A stretch of 14,154 nucleotides of DNA from Clostridium sp. (GTDB lineage: Bacteria > Bacillota > Clostridia > Lachnospirales > Lachnospiraceae), in contig JAEDOC010000047.1 in assembly GCA_016302185.1 (NCBI GenBank), positions 1 through 14,154 on the forward strand. The letters are read 5' to 3'. Positions 1 to 6,008 of the stretch are shown here, piece by piece. How positions within the stretch are numbered: position 1 is the stretch's first letter; every line of letters starts with the position of its first letter. The position numbers and the translations under genes are program-made. The notes beneath the pieces were generated by a model. The model was not told the origin of the DNA. It searched no databases and saw only the letters and a list, made by a program, of their open reading frames with translations.

Positions 1-52
1 GAGCATCTGCCTTACAAGCAGAGGGTCACAGGTTCGAGCCCTGTAGGCCCCA
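1..52 (+). tRNA. tRNA-Val(UAC), 3' part
   Basis: The window opens inside this tRNA. The anticodon stem CTGCC/? region gives a seven-base loop with anticodon TAC at 13-15, which reads valine codons. The T arm is complete (ACAGG, loop TTCGAGC, CCTGT at 28-44), followed by the acceptor strand AGGCCCC at 45-51 and discriminator A52. The CCA end is not encoded. The 5' acceptor strand and most of the D arm lie outside the window. It sits 22 bases before tRNA-Leu and is probably cotranscribed with it. Confidence 0.9.
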
Positions 53-74
53 TTTGTCTGCAAAAAACAGATAA

Positions 75-160
75 GCCGGCGTGGCGGAACTGGCAGACGC
101 ACAGGACTTAAAATCCTGCGAGGGTTAAACTTCGTACCGGTTCGATTCCGGTCGCCGGCA
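75..160 (+). tRNA. tRNA-Leu(UAA)
   Basis: A complete class II tRNA of 86 bases. The acceptor stem is GCCGGCG (75-81) paired with CGCCGGC (153-159), with discriminator A160. The anticodon stem CAGGA/TCCTG (102-106/114-118) encloses loop CTTAAAA with anticodon TAA at 109-111. A long variable arm and a standard T loop (TTCGATT) follow, as expected for leucine tRNAs. CCA is not encoded. A run of seven T (165-171) directly after it may help end the tRNA-Val/tRNA-Leu transcript. Confidence 0.96.
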
Positions 161-176
161 TTCATTTTTTTATTGA

Positions 177-207
177 AACAGTTTTTTAATAAATAGAAAA
201 AACTGTT
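177..207. repeat. 11-bp inverted repeat overlapping the tRNA-Arg -35 box
   Basis: AACAGTTTTTT (177-187) and AAAAAACTGTT (197-207) are perfect complements around a nine-base loop. The right arm runs into the -35 hexamer TTGACA (206-211) of the tRNA-Arg promoter. It could be an AT-rich terminator for the upstream tRNA pair, although no T run follows the stem, or an operator. Confidence 0.6.
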
Positions 208-234
208 GACAATCAGAAAAATGAGATGTATAAT
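206..234 (+). promoter_or_regulatory. Near-consensus sigma-A promoter of tRNA-Arg
   Basis: TTGACA (206-211) and TATAAT (229-234) are both perfect hexamers separated by 17 bases. Transcription would start near 241, about 27 bases before the tRNA-Arg gene. Confidence 0.92.
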
Positions 235-267
235 ATTAAACGTTGTTAAGGAACAATCTTTCAACGT

Positions 268-341
268 GTGCGTGTAGCTCAGCTGGATAGAGCACTTGGC
301 TACGGACCAAGGTGTCGGGAGTTCGAATCTTCTCACGCACG
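268..341 (+). tRNA. tRNA-Arg(ACG)
   Basis: The acceptor stem GTGCGTG (268-274) pairs with CACGCAC (334-340), with discriminator G341. The anticodon stem CTTGG/CCAAG encloses loop CTACGGA with anticodon ACG, which is read as ICG after A-to-I editing and decodes CGU/CGC/CGA. The T stem GGGAG/CTTCT includes two G-U pairs. CCA is not encoded. It has its own promoter and its own terminator. Confidence 0.96.
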
Positions 342-344
342 TAG

Positions 345-377
345 AAGCCTCTGGAATTATTCCAGAGGCTTTTTTTT
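345..377 (+). terminator. Rho-independent terminator after tRNA-Arg
   Basis: The 11-bp stem AGCCTCTGGAA (346-356)/TTCCAGAGGCT (360-370), extended by A345-T371, closes a three-base loop and ends in an eight-T run (370-377). It isolates the tRNA from the ribonuclease gene downstream. Confidence 0.95.
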
Positions 378-395
378 GAGAAATTCCTTCGTAAT

Positions 396-424
396 TTGAC
401 TTTTTGAGGAATGGCTTATATAAT
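396..424 (+). promoter_or_regulatory. Near-consensus sigma-A promoter of the ribonuclease gene
   Basis: TTGACT (396-401) and TATAAT (419-424) are 17 bases apart, only one mismatch from consensus overall. The predicted start near 431 leaves a leader of about 60 bases before the ribosome binding site GGGAGG (481-486). It probably also feeds the barstar gene and those after it, because no terminator is visible between them. Confidence 0.88.
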
Positions 425-492
425 AATAAAGTTGCAGGTCTTTTGACCGAAGAAAGAGCAGCGGTGCAAAAGCAGGCTGCGGGAGGAAAAAA

Positions 493-1065
493 ATGGCAAT
501 GGAATATTGGAAAAAAGTGAAATCAGTTGCAAAGTGGCTGATTCCGTTTTTTATGGCATTATTTTTACTATTTGGATGCGGTCCGTCTCAGATGGGACAG
601 GGAAGTGCGGTTCCGGGCGGCAATACAGAGACAACGGCAGAAATACAGCAGGAGACAGAACAGTCGCAGGCAGCGGAAGTCCAACTGGAGACAGAACAGT
701 CGCAGGCGGAAGCAGAGCTCACGGTCTCGGAAGATGGTTTTTATACTTCGAAGGAAGAGGTAGCACTGTATATTCATCTATATGGCCACCTGCCTGGCAA
801 TTATATTACGAAGAAGGAAGCGGAGGCTGCCGGCTGGGTCGCCAAGGAAGGGAATCTCTGGGAGGTCGCTCCGGGGATGAGCATTGGCGGAAGCCGATTC
901 GGAAACTATGAAGGCCAGCTGCCGGAGGAAAAAGGACGGACATGGCAGGAATGTGACATCAATTTTGACGGCAGCTACCGGGGCGGAGAACGAATTGTGT
1001 ATTCCAATGACGGATTGATTTATTACACTGGAGATCATTATAAAAGCTTTGAACAGTTGTATTAG
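493..1065 (+). CDS. Barnase-family ribonuclease, predicted lipoprotein
   Basis: A secreted or surface-anchored guanyl-specific RNase of the barnase (ribonuclease N1/T1) family, 190 residues. Residues 7-29 look like a type II signal peptide with lipobox LFGC, so Cys29 would be lipidated and hold the enzyme on the outer face of the membrane. Residues 30-78 are a Gln/Glu-rich linker with a duplicated 12-residue unit. Residues 80-190 align along their whole length with barnase: NYITK (103-107), GWVA, APGMSIGG, GRTWQECDIN, and a C-terminal DHY. Seen by alignment from memory, the catalytic residues are kept: Lys107 (barnase K27), Glu153 (E73), Arg163 (R83), Arg167 (R87) and His182 (H102). Asp54 and Arg59 of barnase are Ser134 and Tyr139 here. 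The start follows GGGAGG by six bases. The barstar gene lies 33 bases downstream. A role in competition or in RNA scavenging at the cell surface is inference. Confidence 0.93.
   Translation: MAMEYWKKVKSVAKWLIPFFMALFLLFGCGPSQMGQGSAVPGGNTETTAEIQQETEQSQAAEVQLETEQSQAEAELTVSEDGFYTSKEEVALYIHLYGHLPGNYITKKEAEAAGWVAKEGNLWEVAPGMSIGGSRFGNYEGQLPEEKGRTWQECDINFDGSYRGGERIVYSNDGLIYYTGDHYKSFEQLY
651..722 (+). repeat. 36-base tandem duplication in the RNase linker
   Basis: A 21-base identical segment begins at 651 and again at 687, giving a 36-base period (12 codons). It encodes the repeated ETEQSQA motif in the linker between lipid anchor and RNase domain. The units diverge after the first 21 bases. Copy number may vary among strains by slippage. 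Confidence 0.85.
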
Positions 1066-1098
1066 GGATATTAGAGAAAAGAAAGAAGGGCGTTACAG

Positions 1099-1419
1099 AT
1101 GAAACTGGTTCAGTTAAACTTAAATGAAATGAAAAGCGAGGAAGAGGTTCATTCCTACTTAATGGAGCAGCTGGAGCTGCCGGATTTTTACGGAAGAAAT
1201 CTGGATGCGCTCTATGATATGTTAACCGGCTGGATGTGTGATAATGTTTGTCTGGAGATTACTCCATGTGAAGACGAGAATTCACCGCTGTATGCATTTG
1301 CGGGCCGTCTGGTGCGGATGCTGGAAGACGGAGCTCAGACATTGGAGGAGAGAGATGGAAAGATCTACGCGGTATTTGCGGATGTGTTCCCCCTGGAGTC
1401 AGAACGGCAGAATTGGTAA
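1099..1419 (+). CDS. Barstar-family ribonuclease inhibitor
   Basis: Cytoplasmic immunity protein of 106 residues, predicted to bind and block the upstream RNase before export. The barstar signature is clear at residues 27-45: LPDFYGRNLDALYDMLTGW, compared with LPEYYGENLDALWDCLTGW in the Bacillus protein. Asp36 and Asp40 match barstar Asp35 and Asp39, which plug the barnase active site. Trp38 is Tyr39, and the region around barstar Glu76 reads MLEDG, so the acid there may be Glu76 or Asp77. It is about 16 residues longer than the Bacillus protein, mostly at the C terminus (residues 90-106). Translation starts after an AAGGG-type site. The order RNase then inhibitor, in the same direction with a short gap, fits a cognate pair. 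Confidence 0.93.
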   Translation: MKLVQLNLNEMKSEEEVHSYLMEQLELPDFYGRNLDALYDMLTGWMCDNVCLEITPCEDENSPLYAFAGRLVRMLEDGAQTLEERDGKIYAVFADVFPLESERQNW

Positions 1420-1954
1420 GGAAGAGGTTCTGATTCCCTATGAGCTGGTGCGGTCTGCCAGGAAAACCATGGCGATTTCGGTAAGAGAGGATGGGACAGT
1501 GGTGTTTCGGCTGCCTTACCGTGTAACCGAAGCGGAGGCGCTCCGTTTTGCCTCCGACCATAAAAATTGGATTCTCAGACAGCATCGGAAAATGATGGAG
1601 CGGAAAGCGGAGATGCCGGTTTACAGCCCAGAAGAGATCCGTGTGTACAAAGAGAAACTGCGCCCGGTGTTACTGCACCGGGTTGATTCTTATGCACGGC
1701 AGATGCGAGTGACCTATGGACGCATTACCATCCGGGATCAGCGGACCCGGTGGGGAAGCTGCAGCAGTAAAGGAAACCTGAATTTTAACTGGCGTCTGGC
1801 CGTTTTGCCGGAAGAACTGAGAGACTATGTGATTGTACATGAATTGGCTCATCGTCTGGAGATGAATCATTCCCCGCAGTTTTGGGCGCAGGTAGAAGCA
1901 ATTCTGCCGGATTATAAGGAACGGAGACGGCGTCTGAAGGAAATATCGATTTGA
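1382..1954 (+). CDS. YgjP/DUF45-type zinc metallopeptidase
   Basis: A SprT/WLM-like M48-related metalloprotein of the YgjP (DUF45) family. The family signature TRWGSCS (residues 122-128, counting from the ATG at 1382) precedes the zinc site HELAH (153-157), with the third ligand His163 in NHSPQFW. Substrate is unknown. The start is uncertain. ATG at 1382 overlaps the barstar gene by 38 bases and has no clear ribosome binding site. ATG at 1469 has AGGA five bases upstream but would remove the conserved Ile-Pro-Tyr-x-Leu-Val-Arg-Ser segment typical of the family. A CTG at 1430, after AAGGAAGAGG (1418-1427), is a third choice and fits the domain boundary best. The reading frame can also be extended upstream to 1238, but that part is antisense-like sequence inside barstar and unlikely to be real. 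The recJ start lies 24 bases after the stop. Confidence 0.88.
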   Translation: MCSPWSQNGRIGKEEVLIPYELVRSARKTMAISVREDGTVVFRLPYRVTEAEALRFASDHKNWILRQHRKMMERKAEMPVYSPEEIRVYKEKLRPVLLHRVDSYARQMRVTYGRITIRDQRTRWGSCSSKGNLNFNWRLAVLPEELRDYVIVHELAHRLEMNHSPQFWAQVEAILPDYKERRRRLKEISI

Positions 1955-1977
1955 AGTGCAGAGGAGGAAAGCGGAGT

Positions 1978-3687
1978 ATGACAGAGGAGATCTGGATGCT
2001 GCAGACAAAAAAGGCAGATTTTAATCGCATTGCAGAACGGTTTGGCATCGATCCGGTGACTGCCAGAATCATCCGGAACCGTGGAATCGAAGGAGACGAT
2101 CAGATAGATCGGTATCTGAACGGAGACCTGGACCAGTTGTACTCCCCGTATTTGTTAAAGGATATGGATCGGGCAGTGGCGATTCTGAAGAAGAAGGTGG
2201 AAGCCGGAGCGCAGATCCGCATTGTGGGAGATTACGATATTGACGGAGTCTGCTCCACGTACATATTGCTGCAGGCATTCCGGCGTCTGGGAGCAAGCGT
2301 GGATTACGATATTCCGGATCGGATAAAGGACGGATACGGAATCAATGAATCCATCATTGAGAAGGCCAGAGAAGACGGAGTGGACACCTTACTCACCTGT
2401 GATAACGGCATTTCTGCCAGGCAACAGATTGCACTGGCCAAATCCTATGGAATGACGGTGGTGGTAACGGATCACCATGAGGTACCGGCAGATGAGTCCG
2501 GGGAGCTGCTGCCTCCGGCGGACGCGGTGATTGACCCAAAACAGAGGGAATGTACGTATCCTTTCCCAGAAATCTGCGGCGCGGTGGTGGCTTATAAGCT
2601 GGTGGAGGTGCTGTATGAGGCCTGCGGGGTTCCCCGGGAGGAATGGCGCGAGCTATTGGAATTCGCAGCCATCGCTACGGTTGGGGATGTGATGCGTCTG
2701 CAGGATGAAAACCGGATTCTGGTCAAATACGGATTGCAGCAGATGGCGCATACAAAAAACAGGGGACTCCGTAAGCTGGCGGAGAAAAATAATCTGGATT
2801 TAAATCAGATTACGGCATATCATATCGGTTTTGTGATCGGCCCGTGTCTCAATGCGGGCGGACGTCTTCAGACGGCAAAGCTGGCGCTGGCGCTTCTTCT
2901 GTCGGAAACAGAGGAGGAGGCTGATCGGCTGGCAGAGGAGCTGAAAGAGCTGAATGACATGCGCAAGGATATGACGGAGCAGGGAACGCAGGAGGCAAAG
3001 CTTCTGGTTGACAGCTATTACGCAGAGGATTCCGTCCTGGTAGTCTTTCTTCCTGAATGTCACGAATCTCTGGCGGGAATTATCGCCGGACGGCTGCGGG
3101 AGTTTTATCAGAAGCCGGCTATCGTGTTGACCAGAGGGGAGACTTCGGTCAAAGGTTCCGGACGATCCATTGAGGGGTATCACATGTTTCAGAAGCTTTG
3201 TGAGGTGCAGGATCTGCTGCTGAAATTCGGCGGTCATCCCATGGCGGCCGGTCTTTCTCTGGAGGAAGCAAAGATAGAGGAATTCCGACGGAGGCTGAAT
3301 GCAAATTCCGGCCTGACGGAGGAAGATTTTAAGGCGAAGGTCTGGATCGATGTCCCGATGCCGGTGAGCTATGTGAGGGAAAACCTGGTGCGTGAGCTTC
3401 GGTGTCTGGAGCCCTTCGGACAGGGCAATGAGAAGCCGTTGTTTGCGGAGAAATCGCTGAGAATCCGAAGCGCGCGTGTGATTGGAAGAAACCGGAATGT
3501 GGTCCGGATGACGCTGGAGGAGGAAAACGGTTTCGCTATGGAGGCACTGTATTTCGGTGACGGAGATGCCTTTGAGGAAGAGAGAGGCGGACGGCGCCGG
3601 ATTGACATTGTTTATTATCCGGAGATCAATGAGTACAATGGAAATCGTTCGCTGCAGGCGGTGATCCGCCGGTATAAGTTTCGGTAA
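1978..3687 (+). CDS. recJ: Single-stranded-DNA-specific exonuclease RecJ
   Basis: A 5'-to-3' single-strand DNA exonuclease acting in recombination and mismatch or base-excision repair, 569 residues, close to the usual size. Seen directly: DHH-phosphoesterase motif I GDYDIDG (84-90), motif II CDNG (141-144), DHH at 165-167, and DPK near 186. A DHHA1 domain follows, with the GGHPMAAG motif near residue 418, and then the C-terminal OB-like domain with CLEPFGQGNEKP. All manganese-binding acids are in place. ATG at 1978 is preferred, with GAGGAGG (1961-1967) upstream. A TTG at 1951 in the same frame would overlap the previous stop codon and is less likely. It appears cotranscribed with the metallopeptidase and the small gene after it. 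Confidence 0.97.
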   Translation: MTEEIWMLQTKKADFNRIAERFGIDPVTARIIRNRGIEGDDQIDRYLNGDLDQLYSPYLLKDMDRAVAILKKKVEAGAQIRIVGDYDIDGVCSTYILLQAFRRLGASVDYDIPDRIKDGYGINESIIEKAREDGVDTLLTCDNGISARQQIALAKSYGMTVVVTDHHEVPADESGELLPPADAVIDPKQRECTYPFPEICGAVVAYKLVEVLYEACGVPREEWRELLEFAAIATVGDVMRLQDENRILVKYGLQQMAHTKNRGLRKLAEKNNLDLNQITAYHIGFVIGPCLNAGGRLQTAKLALALLLSETEEEADRLAEELKELNDMRKDMTEQGTQEAKLLVDSYYAEDSVLVVFLPECHESLAGIIAGRLREFYQKPAIVLTRGETSVKGSGRSIEGYHMFQKLCEVQDLLLKFGGHPMAAGLSLEEAKIEEFRRRLNANSGLTEEDFKAKVWIDVPMPVSYVRENLVRELRCLEPFGQGNEKPLFAEKSLRIRSARVIGRNRNVVRMTLEEENGFAMEALYFGDGDAFEEERGGRRRIDIVYYPEINEYNGNRSLQAVIRRYKFR

Positions 3688-3698
3688 GGAGGAGGAAC

Positions 3699-3968
3699 AT
3701 GATTGAGCGGAAGGATGTTATGCCGGTCAATTTTCTGAAAAAAGAGAAGTTTACCGGAAGCTACCGGGGGATGCGCTACCGGATGGAGAAGGCGGCAAAA
3801 GGTGAGGAGGAGACTGTGCTTCTGGTAACGGTCTGGCCGGAGCCCTATGGATATGACGCGACGCCGGAGGAAGAGAAAATCCACCGGGAATTCCCGTTTT
3901 CGGAGGAGGGAATCCGAAGCGGAGTGGACTGGCTGAATGAACAATATGGAGAAGGTTTTGAGAGGTAA
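3699..3968 (+). CDS. Conserved small protein of unknown function (89 aa)
   Basis: I do not recognise a named domain. The protein is 89 residues with no signal peptide, no membrane segment and no cysteine, so it is probably a small soluble cytoplasmic protein. The middle has a beta-strand-like run LLVTVWPEPYGY (41-52), and the end reads FPFSEEGIRSGVDWLNEQY, which looks like a terminal helix. A very strong ribosome binding site, AAGGAGGAGG (3686-3695), overlaps the recJ stop codon and lies three bases before the ATG, and azlC starts six bases after its stop. Both facts argue that it is a real gene translated as part of a recJ-azlCD unit. Function cannot be given from sequence alone. Confidence 0.85.
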   Translation: MIERKDVMPVNFLKKEKFTGSYRGMRYRMEKAAKGEEETVLLVTVWPEPYGYDATPEEEKIHREFPFSEEGIRSGVDWLNEQYGEGFER

Positions 3969-3974
3969 CATGCA

Positions 3975-4700
3975 ATGAGTTGGAAAAAATCATTTATGGA
4001 AGGGGTAAAAAGCGGAATTCCCATCGGGATGGGATATCTTCCGGTTTCATTTACCTTTGGTTTTCTGGCCGTGTCAGGAGGGCTTCCGGTCTGGGTTGCC
4101 TGCTTCATATCCCTGACAAATCTGACCAGTGCGGGGCAGTTCGCCGGAACGAATCTGATCCTGGCCGGTGCCGGCTATGTTGAGGTGGCTCTGACTACCC
4201 TGGTAATAAATCTGCGCTATATGCTGATGTCGTTATCCTTGTCCCAGAAGCTTTCAGAGACTACCGGAACGCTGGAGCGCCTGGTGCTGGCCTTTGGAAT
4301 AACCGATGAGACCTTTGTGGTCAGCTCCCTGCAGCCGGGGATCTTAAAAAGCTCCTACATGATTGGACTGATGACCATGCCAATCTTCGGATGGAATCTG
4401 GGAACACTGCTGGGCGGATCGATCTCCACACTGCTTCCGCAGGCACTGCAGAATGCCATGGGAATCGCGTTGTACGCCATGTTTATTGCATTGATTATCC
4501 CTGCGGCCCGCAAGTCCCTGCAGGTATTGAGTGTCATCGTGATGGCAGTGACGATTAACTGTCTGTTAAAATATCTTCCGGTCTTTTCGTTTATCTCTTC
4601 CGGATTCCGTGTGATTCTGGCAACAATCCTGGCGTCGGCCTATGGAGCATGGAGATACCCAAAGCTAGAGGATGATGCGACAGACGGAAAGGAGGCGTAA
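3975..4700 (+). CDS. azlC: Branched-chain amino acid exporter, large subunit AzlC
   Basis: Large membrane subunit of the AzlC/AzlD (BrnF/BrnE-like) exporter, which moves branched-chain amino acids and related compounds out of the cell. The protein has 241 residues, the normal size. The N terminus carries the family pattern GIPIGMGYLPVSFTFG (residues 14-29), followed by TSAGQFAG near 51, and several hydrophobic helices follow. The polar loop LVLAFGITDETF (about 105-116) is also typical. ATG at 3975 is preceded by GAGAGG (3960-3965). The azlD gene begins two bases after its stop, which is the standard arrangement and means they form one complex. Confidence 0.95.
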   Translation: MSWKKSFMEGVKSGIPIGMGYLPVSFTFGFLAVSGGLPVWVACFISLTNLTSAGQFAGTNLILAGAGYVEVALTTLVINLRYMLMSLSLSQKLSETTGTLERLVLAFGITDETFVVSSLQPGILKSSYMIGLMTMPIFGWNLGTLLGGSISTLLPQALQNAMGIALYAMFIALIIPAARKSLQVLSVIVMAVTINCLLKYLPVFSFISSGFRVILATILASAYGAWRYPKLEDDATDGKEA

Positions 4701-4702
4701 GT

Positions 4703-5014
4703 ATGCTGGATTTGAAAAGAGTCCTTATCTGTGTGGCTCTGATGGCGCTGGTGACCTATGTGCCCAGAGTCCTTCCGGTCACGATATTTCGGAAACAGCT
4801 GAAATCCCGTTTTATTCGGTCGTTTCTGGATTATACTCCCTATGCAGTGCTGGGAGCGCTGACCTTTCCGGATGTGTTTACCTCTACGGGGCATCTGTAT
4901 TCTGCAGTGGGGGGAACCCTGGTGGCGGTGGCTCTGGGATATAAAGGAAAAAGTCTTGTCGTTGTGGCGATGGCAGCCATTGTAACCGTATATGTATTGG
5001 AACTGTTTGGTTGA
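4703..5014 (+). CDS. azlD: Branched-chain amino acid exporter, small subunit AzlD
   Basis: Small partner of AzlC, 103 residues with about four hydrophobic segments. The family features are present: an early TYVPRVLPV (residues 18-26) and LDYTPYAVLGALTFPDVF (about 45-62). ATG at 4703 lies seven bases after a strong AAAGGAGG (4688-4695), and the gap to azlC is two bases, so the two proteins are probably made in step. The gene may be transcribed from upstream of recJ, because I see no promoter in the tight gap before azlC. Confidence 0.94.
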   Translation: MLDLKRVLICVALMALVTYVPRVLPVTIFRKQLKSRFIRSFLDYTPYAVLGALTFPDVFTSTGHLYSAVGGTLVAVALGYKGKSLVVVAMAAIVTVYVLELFG

Positions 5015-5044
5015 TTCCTGATGTAAGAGAAGAAAGGGAAGCAT

Positions 5045-5887
5045 ATGATTACATTGCGCGGTGCTGAGGTTTCAGCAAAATTAAAAGAAGAGGTACAGGA
5101 AGAACTGAAGACATTAAAGCGGATCCCAAAGCTGGCGATCATCCGGGTGGGGAACCGGCCCGATGATATTTCTTATGAAAATGGAGCGATAAAAAAACTG
5201 CAGACATTCGGACTTCTCTCAGAGCGGTTCTTATTTCCGGAGGAGATCAGTGATGAGGAATTCAAGGCTGAATTTGAGAAGATTAACCGGAATCCGGAGG
5301 TTGACGGAATTCTGATGATGCGTCCGCTGCCGAAGCAGATTAAGGAGAGCGATATCGAGAAAATGATCGCTCCCGCTAAGGATTTGGACGGAATTTCACC
5401 GGTGAATGTGGCTAAGGTATTCAGCGGGGATAAGAGCGGGTTTGCCCCCTGTACGGCGGAGGCTGTTATGGAGCTTTTGCGGGTGAATGGGTTTGATTTA
5501 ACCGGAAAGCGTGCTGTGGTGGTGGGCCGAAGCATGGTGGTTGGCAAGCCGCTGGCTATGCTGCTTCTGAAGGAAAACGCCACAGTCACGATCTGCCACA
5601 CAAAGACAAGGGATCTGGCGGATCGCTGCCGTGAGGCGGATATTCTTCTGGCGGCTGCCGGGAAGGCAGGACTTATCACTGCAGACTTTGTAGGAGATGG
5701 CGCGGTGGTGATCGATGTCGGCATCAATGTGGATGAGGAAGGGCATCTTTGCGGTGATGTGGATTTTGCGGGAATTCAGGAAAAAGCCGCGTACGCGACA
5801 CCGGTGCCCGGCGGGGTCGGCGGAGTGACTACGGCAGTACTGGCCAAGCATCTGGTGCGTGCGGCGATGGAAAGCGAAAAGCTTTAA
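5045..5887 (+). CDS. folD: Methylenetetrahydrofolate dehydrogenase (FolD family)
   Basis: NADP-dependent 5,10-methylene-THF dehydrogenase, usually also a 5,10-methenyl-THF cyclohydrolase, in one-carbon metabolism; 280 residues, normal length. Visible family elements are Tyr44 and Lys50 (the Tyr-x5-Lys catalytic pair), KDLDG (112-116) with Asp115, GFAPCTAEA, the nucleotide loop VVVGRSMVVGKP (158-169), and TPVPGGVGG (252-260). Two signature blocks differ from the standard bifunctional enzyme. VQLPLP is MMRPLP (91-96), placing Met92 where the cyclohydrolase Gln is expected. PGGVGPMT is PGGVGGVT. The enzyme may therefore be mainly a dehydrogenase, with a separate cyclohydrolase elsewhere. The site AAAGGGAAGC precedes the ATG. 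It lies 30 bases after azlD. Confidence 0.95.
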   Translation: MITLRGAEVSAKLKEEVQEELKTLKRIPKLAIIRVGNRPDDISYENGAIKKLQTFGLLSERFLFPEEISDEEFKAEFEKINRNPEVDGILMMRPLPKQIKESDIEKMIAPAKDLDGISPVNVAKVFSGDKSGFAPCTAEAVMELLRVNGFDLTGKRAVVVGRSMVVGKPLAMLLLKENATVTICHTKTRDLADRCREADILLAAAGKAGLITADFVGDGAVVIDVGINVDEEGHLCGDVDFAGIQEKAAYATPVPGGVGGVTTAVLAKHLVRAAMESEKL

Positions 5888-5944
5888 ACGACAGCATCGT
5901 AAGAAATCTGAAGGGAATTTCGATCGGGAATAGTAAGGGAAAAG

Positions 5945-5976
5945 AAAACTCTTGAGGCAGAGTTTCCTGTATAATG
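5945..5976 (+). promoter_or_regulatory. Possible promoter/operator of the SIMPL lipoprotein gene
   Basis: A perfect -10 box TATAAT (5971-5976) lies 32 bases before the start codon at 6009, but no good -35 box is at 16-18 bases. In its place is a dyad, AAACTCT (5947-5953)/AGAGTTT (5960-5966) with a six-base centre. The dyad could bind an activator or repressor. The -10 box is the stronger part of the call. Confidence 0.45.
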
Positions 5977-6008
5977 GAACTATCTGAAAAAAGAGGAGGA
6001 TAGTTATA

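Noticed and set aside
1238..1381. Extension of the metallopeptidase frame upstream to an ATG at 1238
   Set aside because: The added 48 residues lie inside barstar in another frame, are Trp/Arg/Cys-rich without family similarity, and have no ribosome binding site.
5888..5930. GAAAT/ATTTC as a folD terminator
   Set aside because: Five pairs with a long loop and no T run; not supportable.
5953..5976. TTGAGG/TATAAT as a standard promoter before the SIMPL gene
   Set aside because: The spacer is only 12 bases, too short for a sigma-A promoter; only the -10 box is kept in the call.
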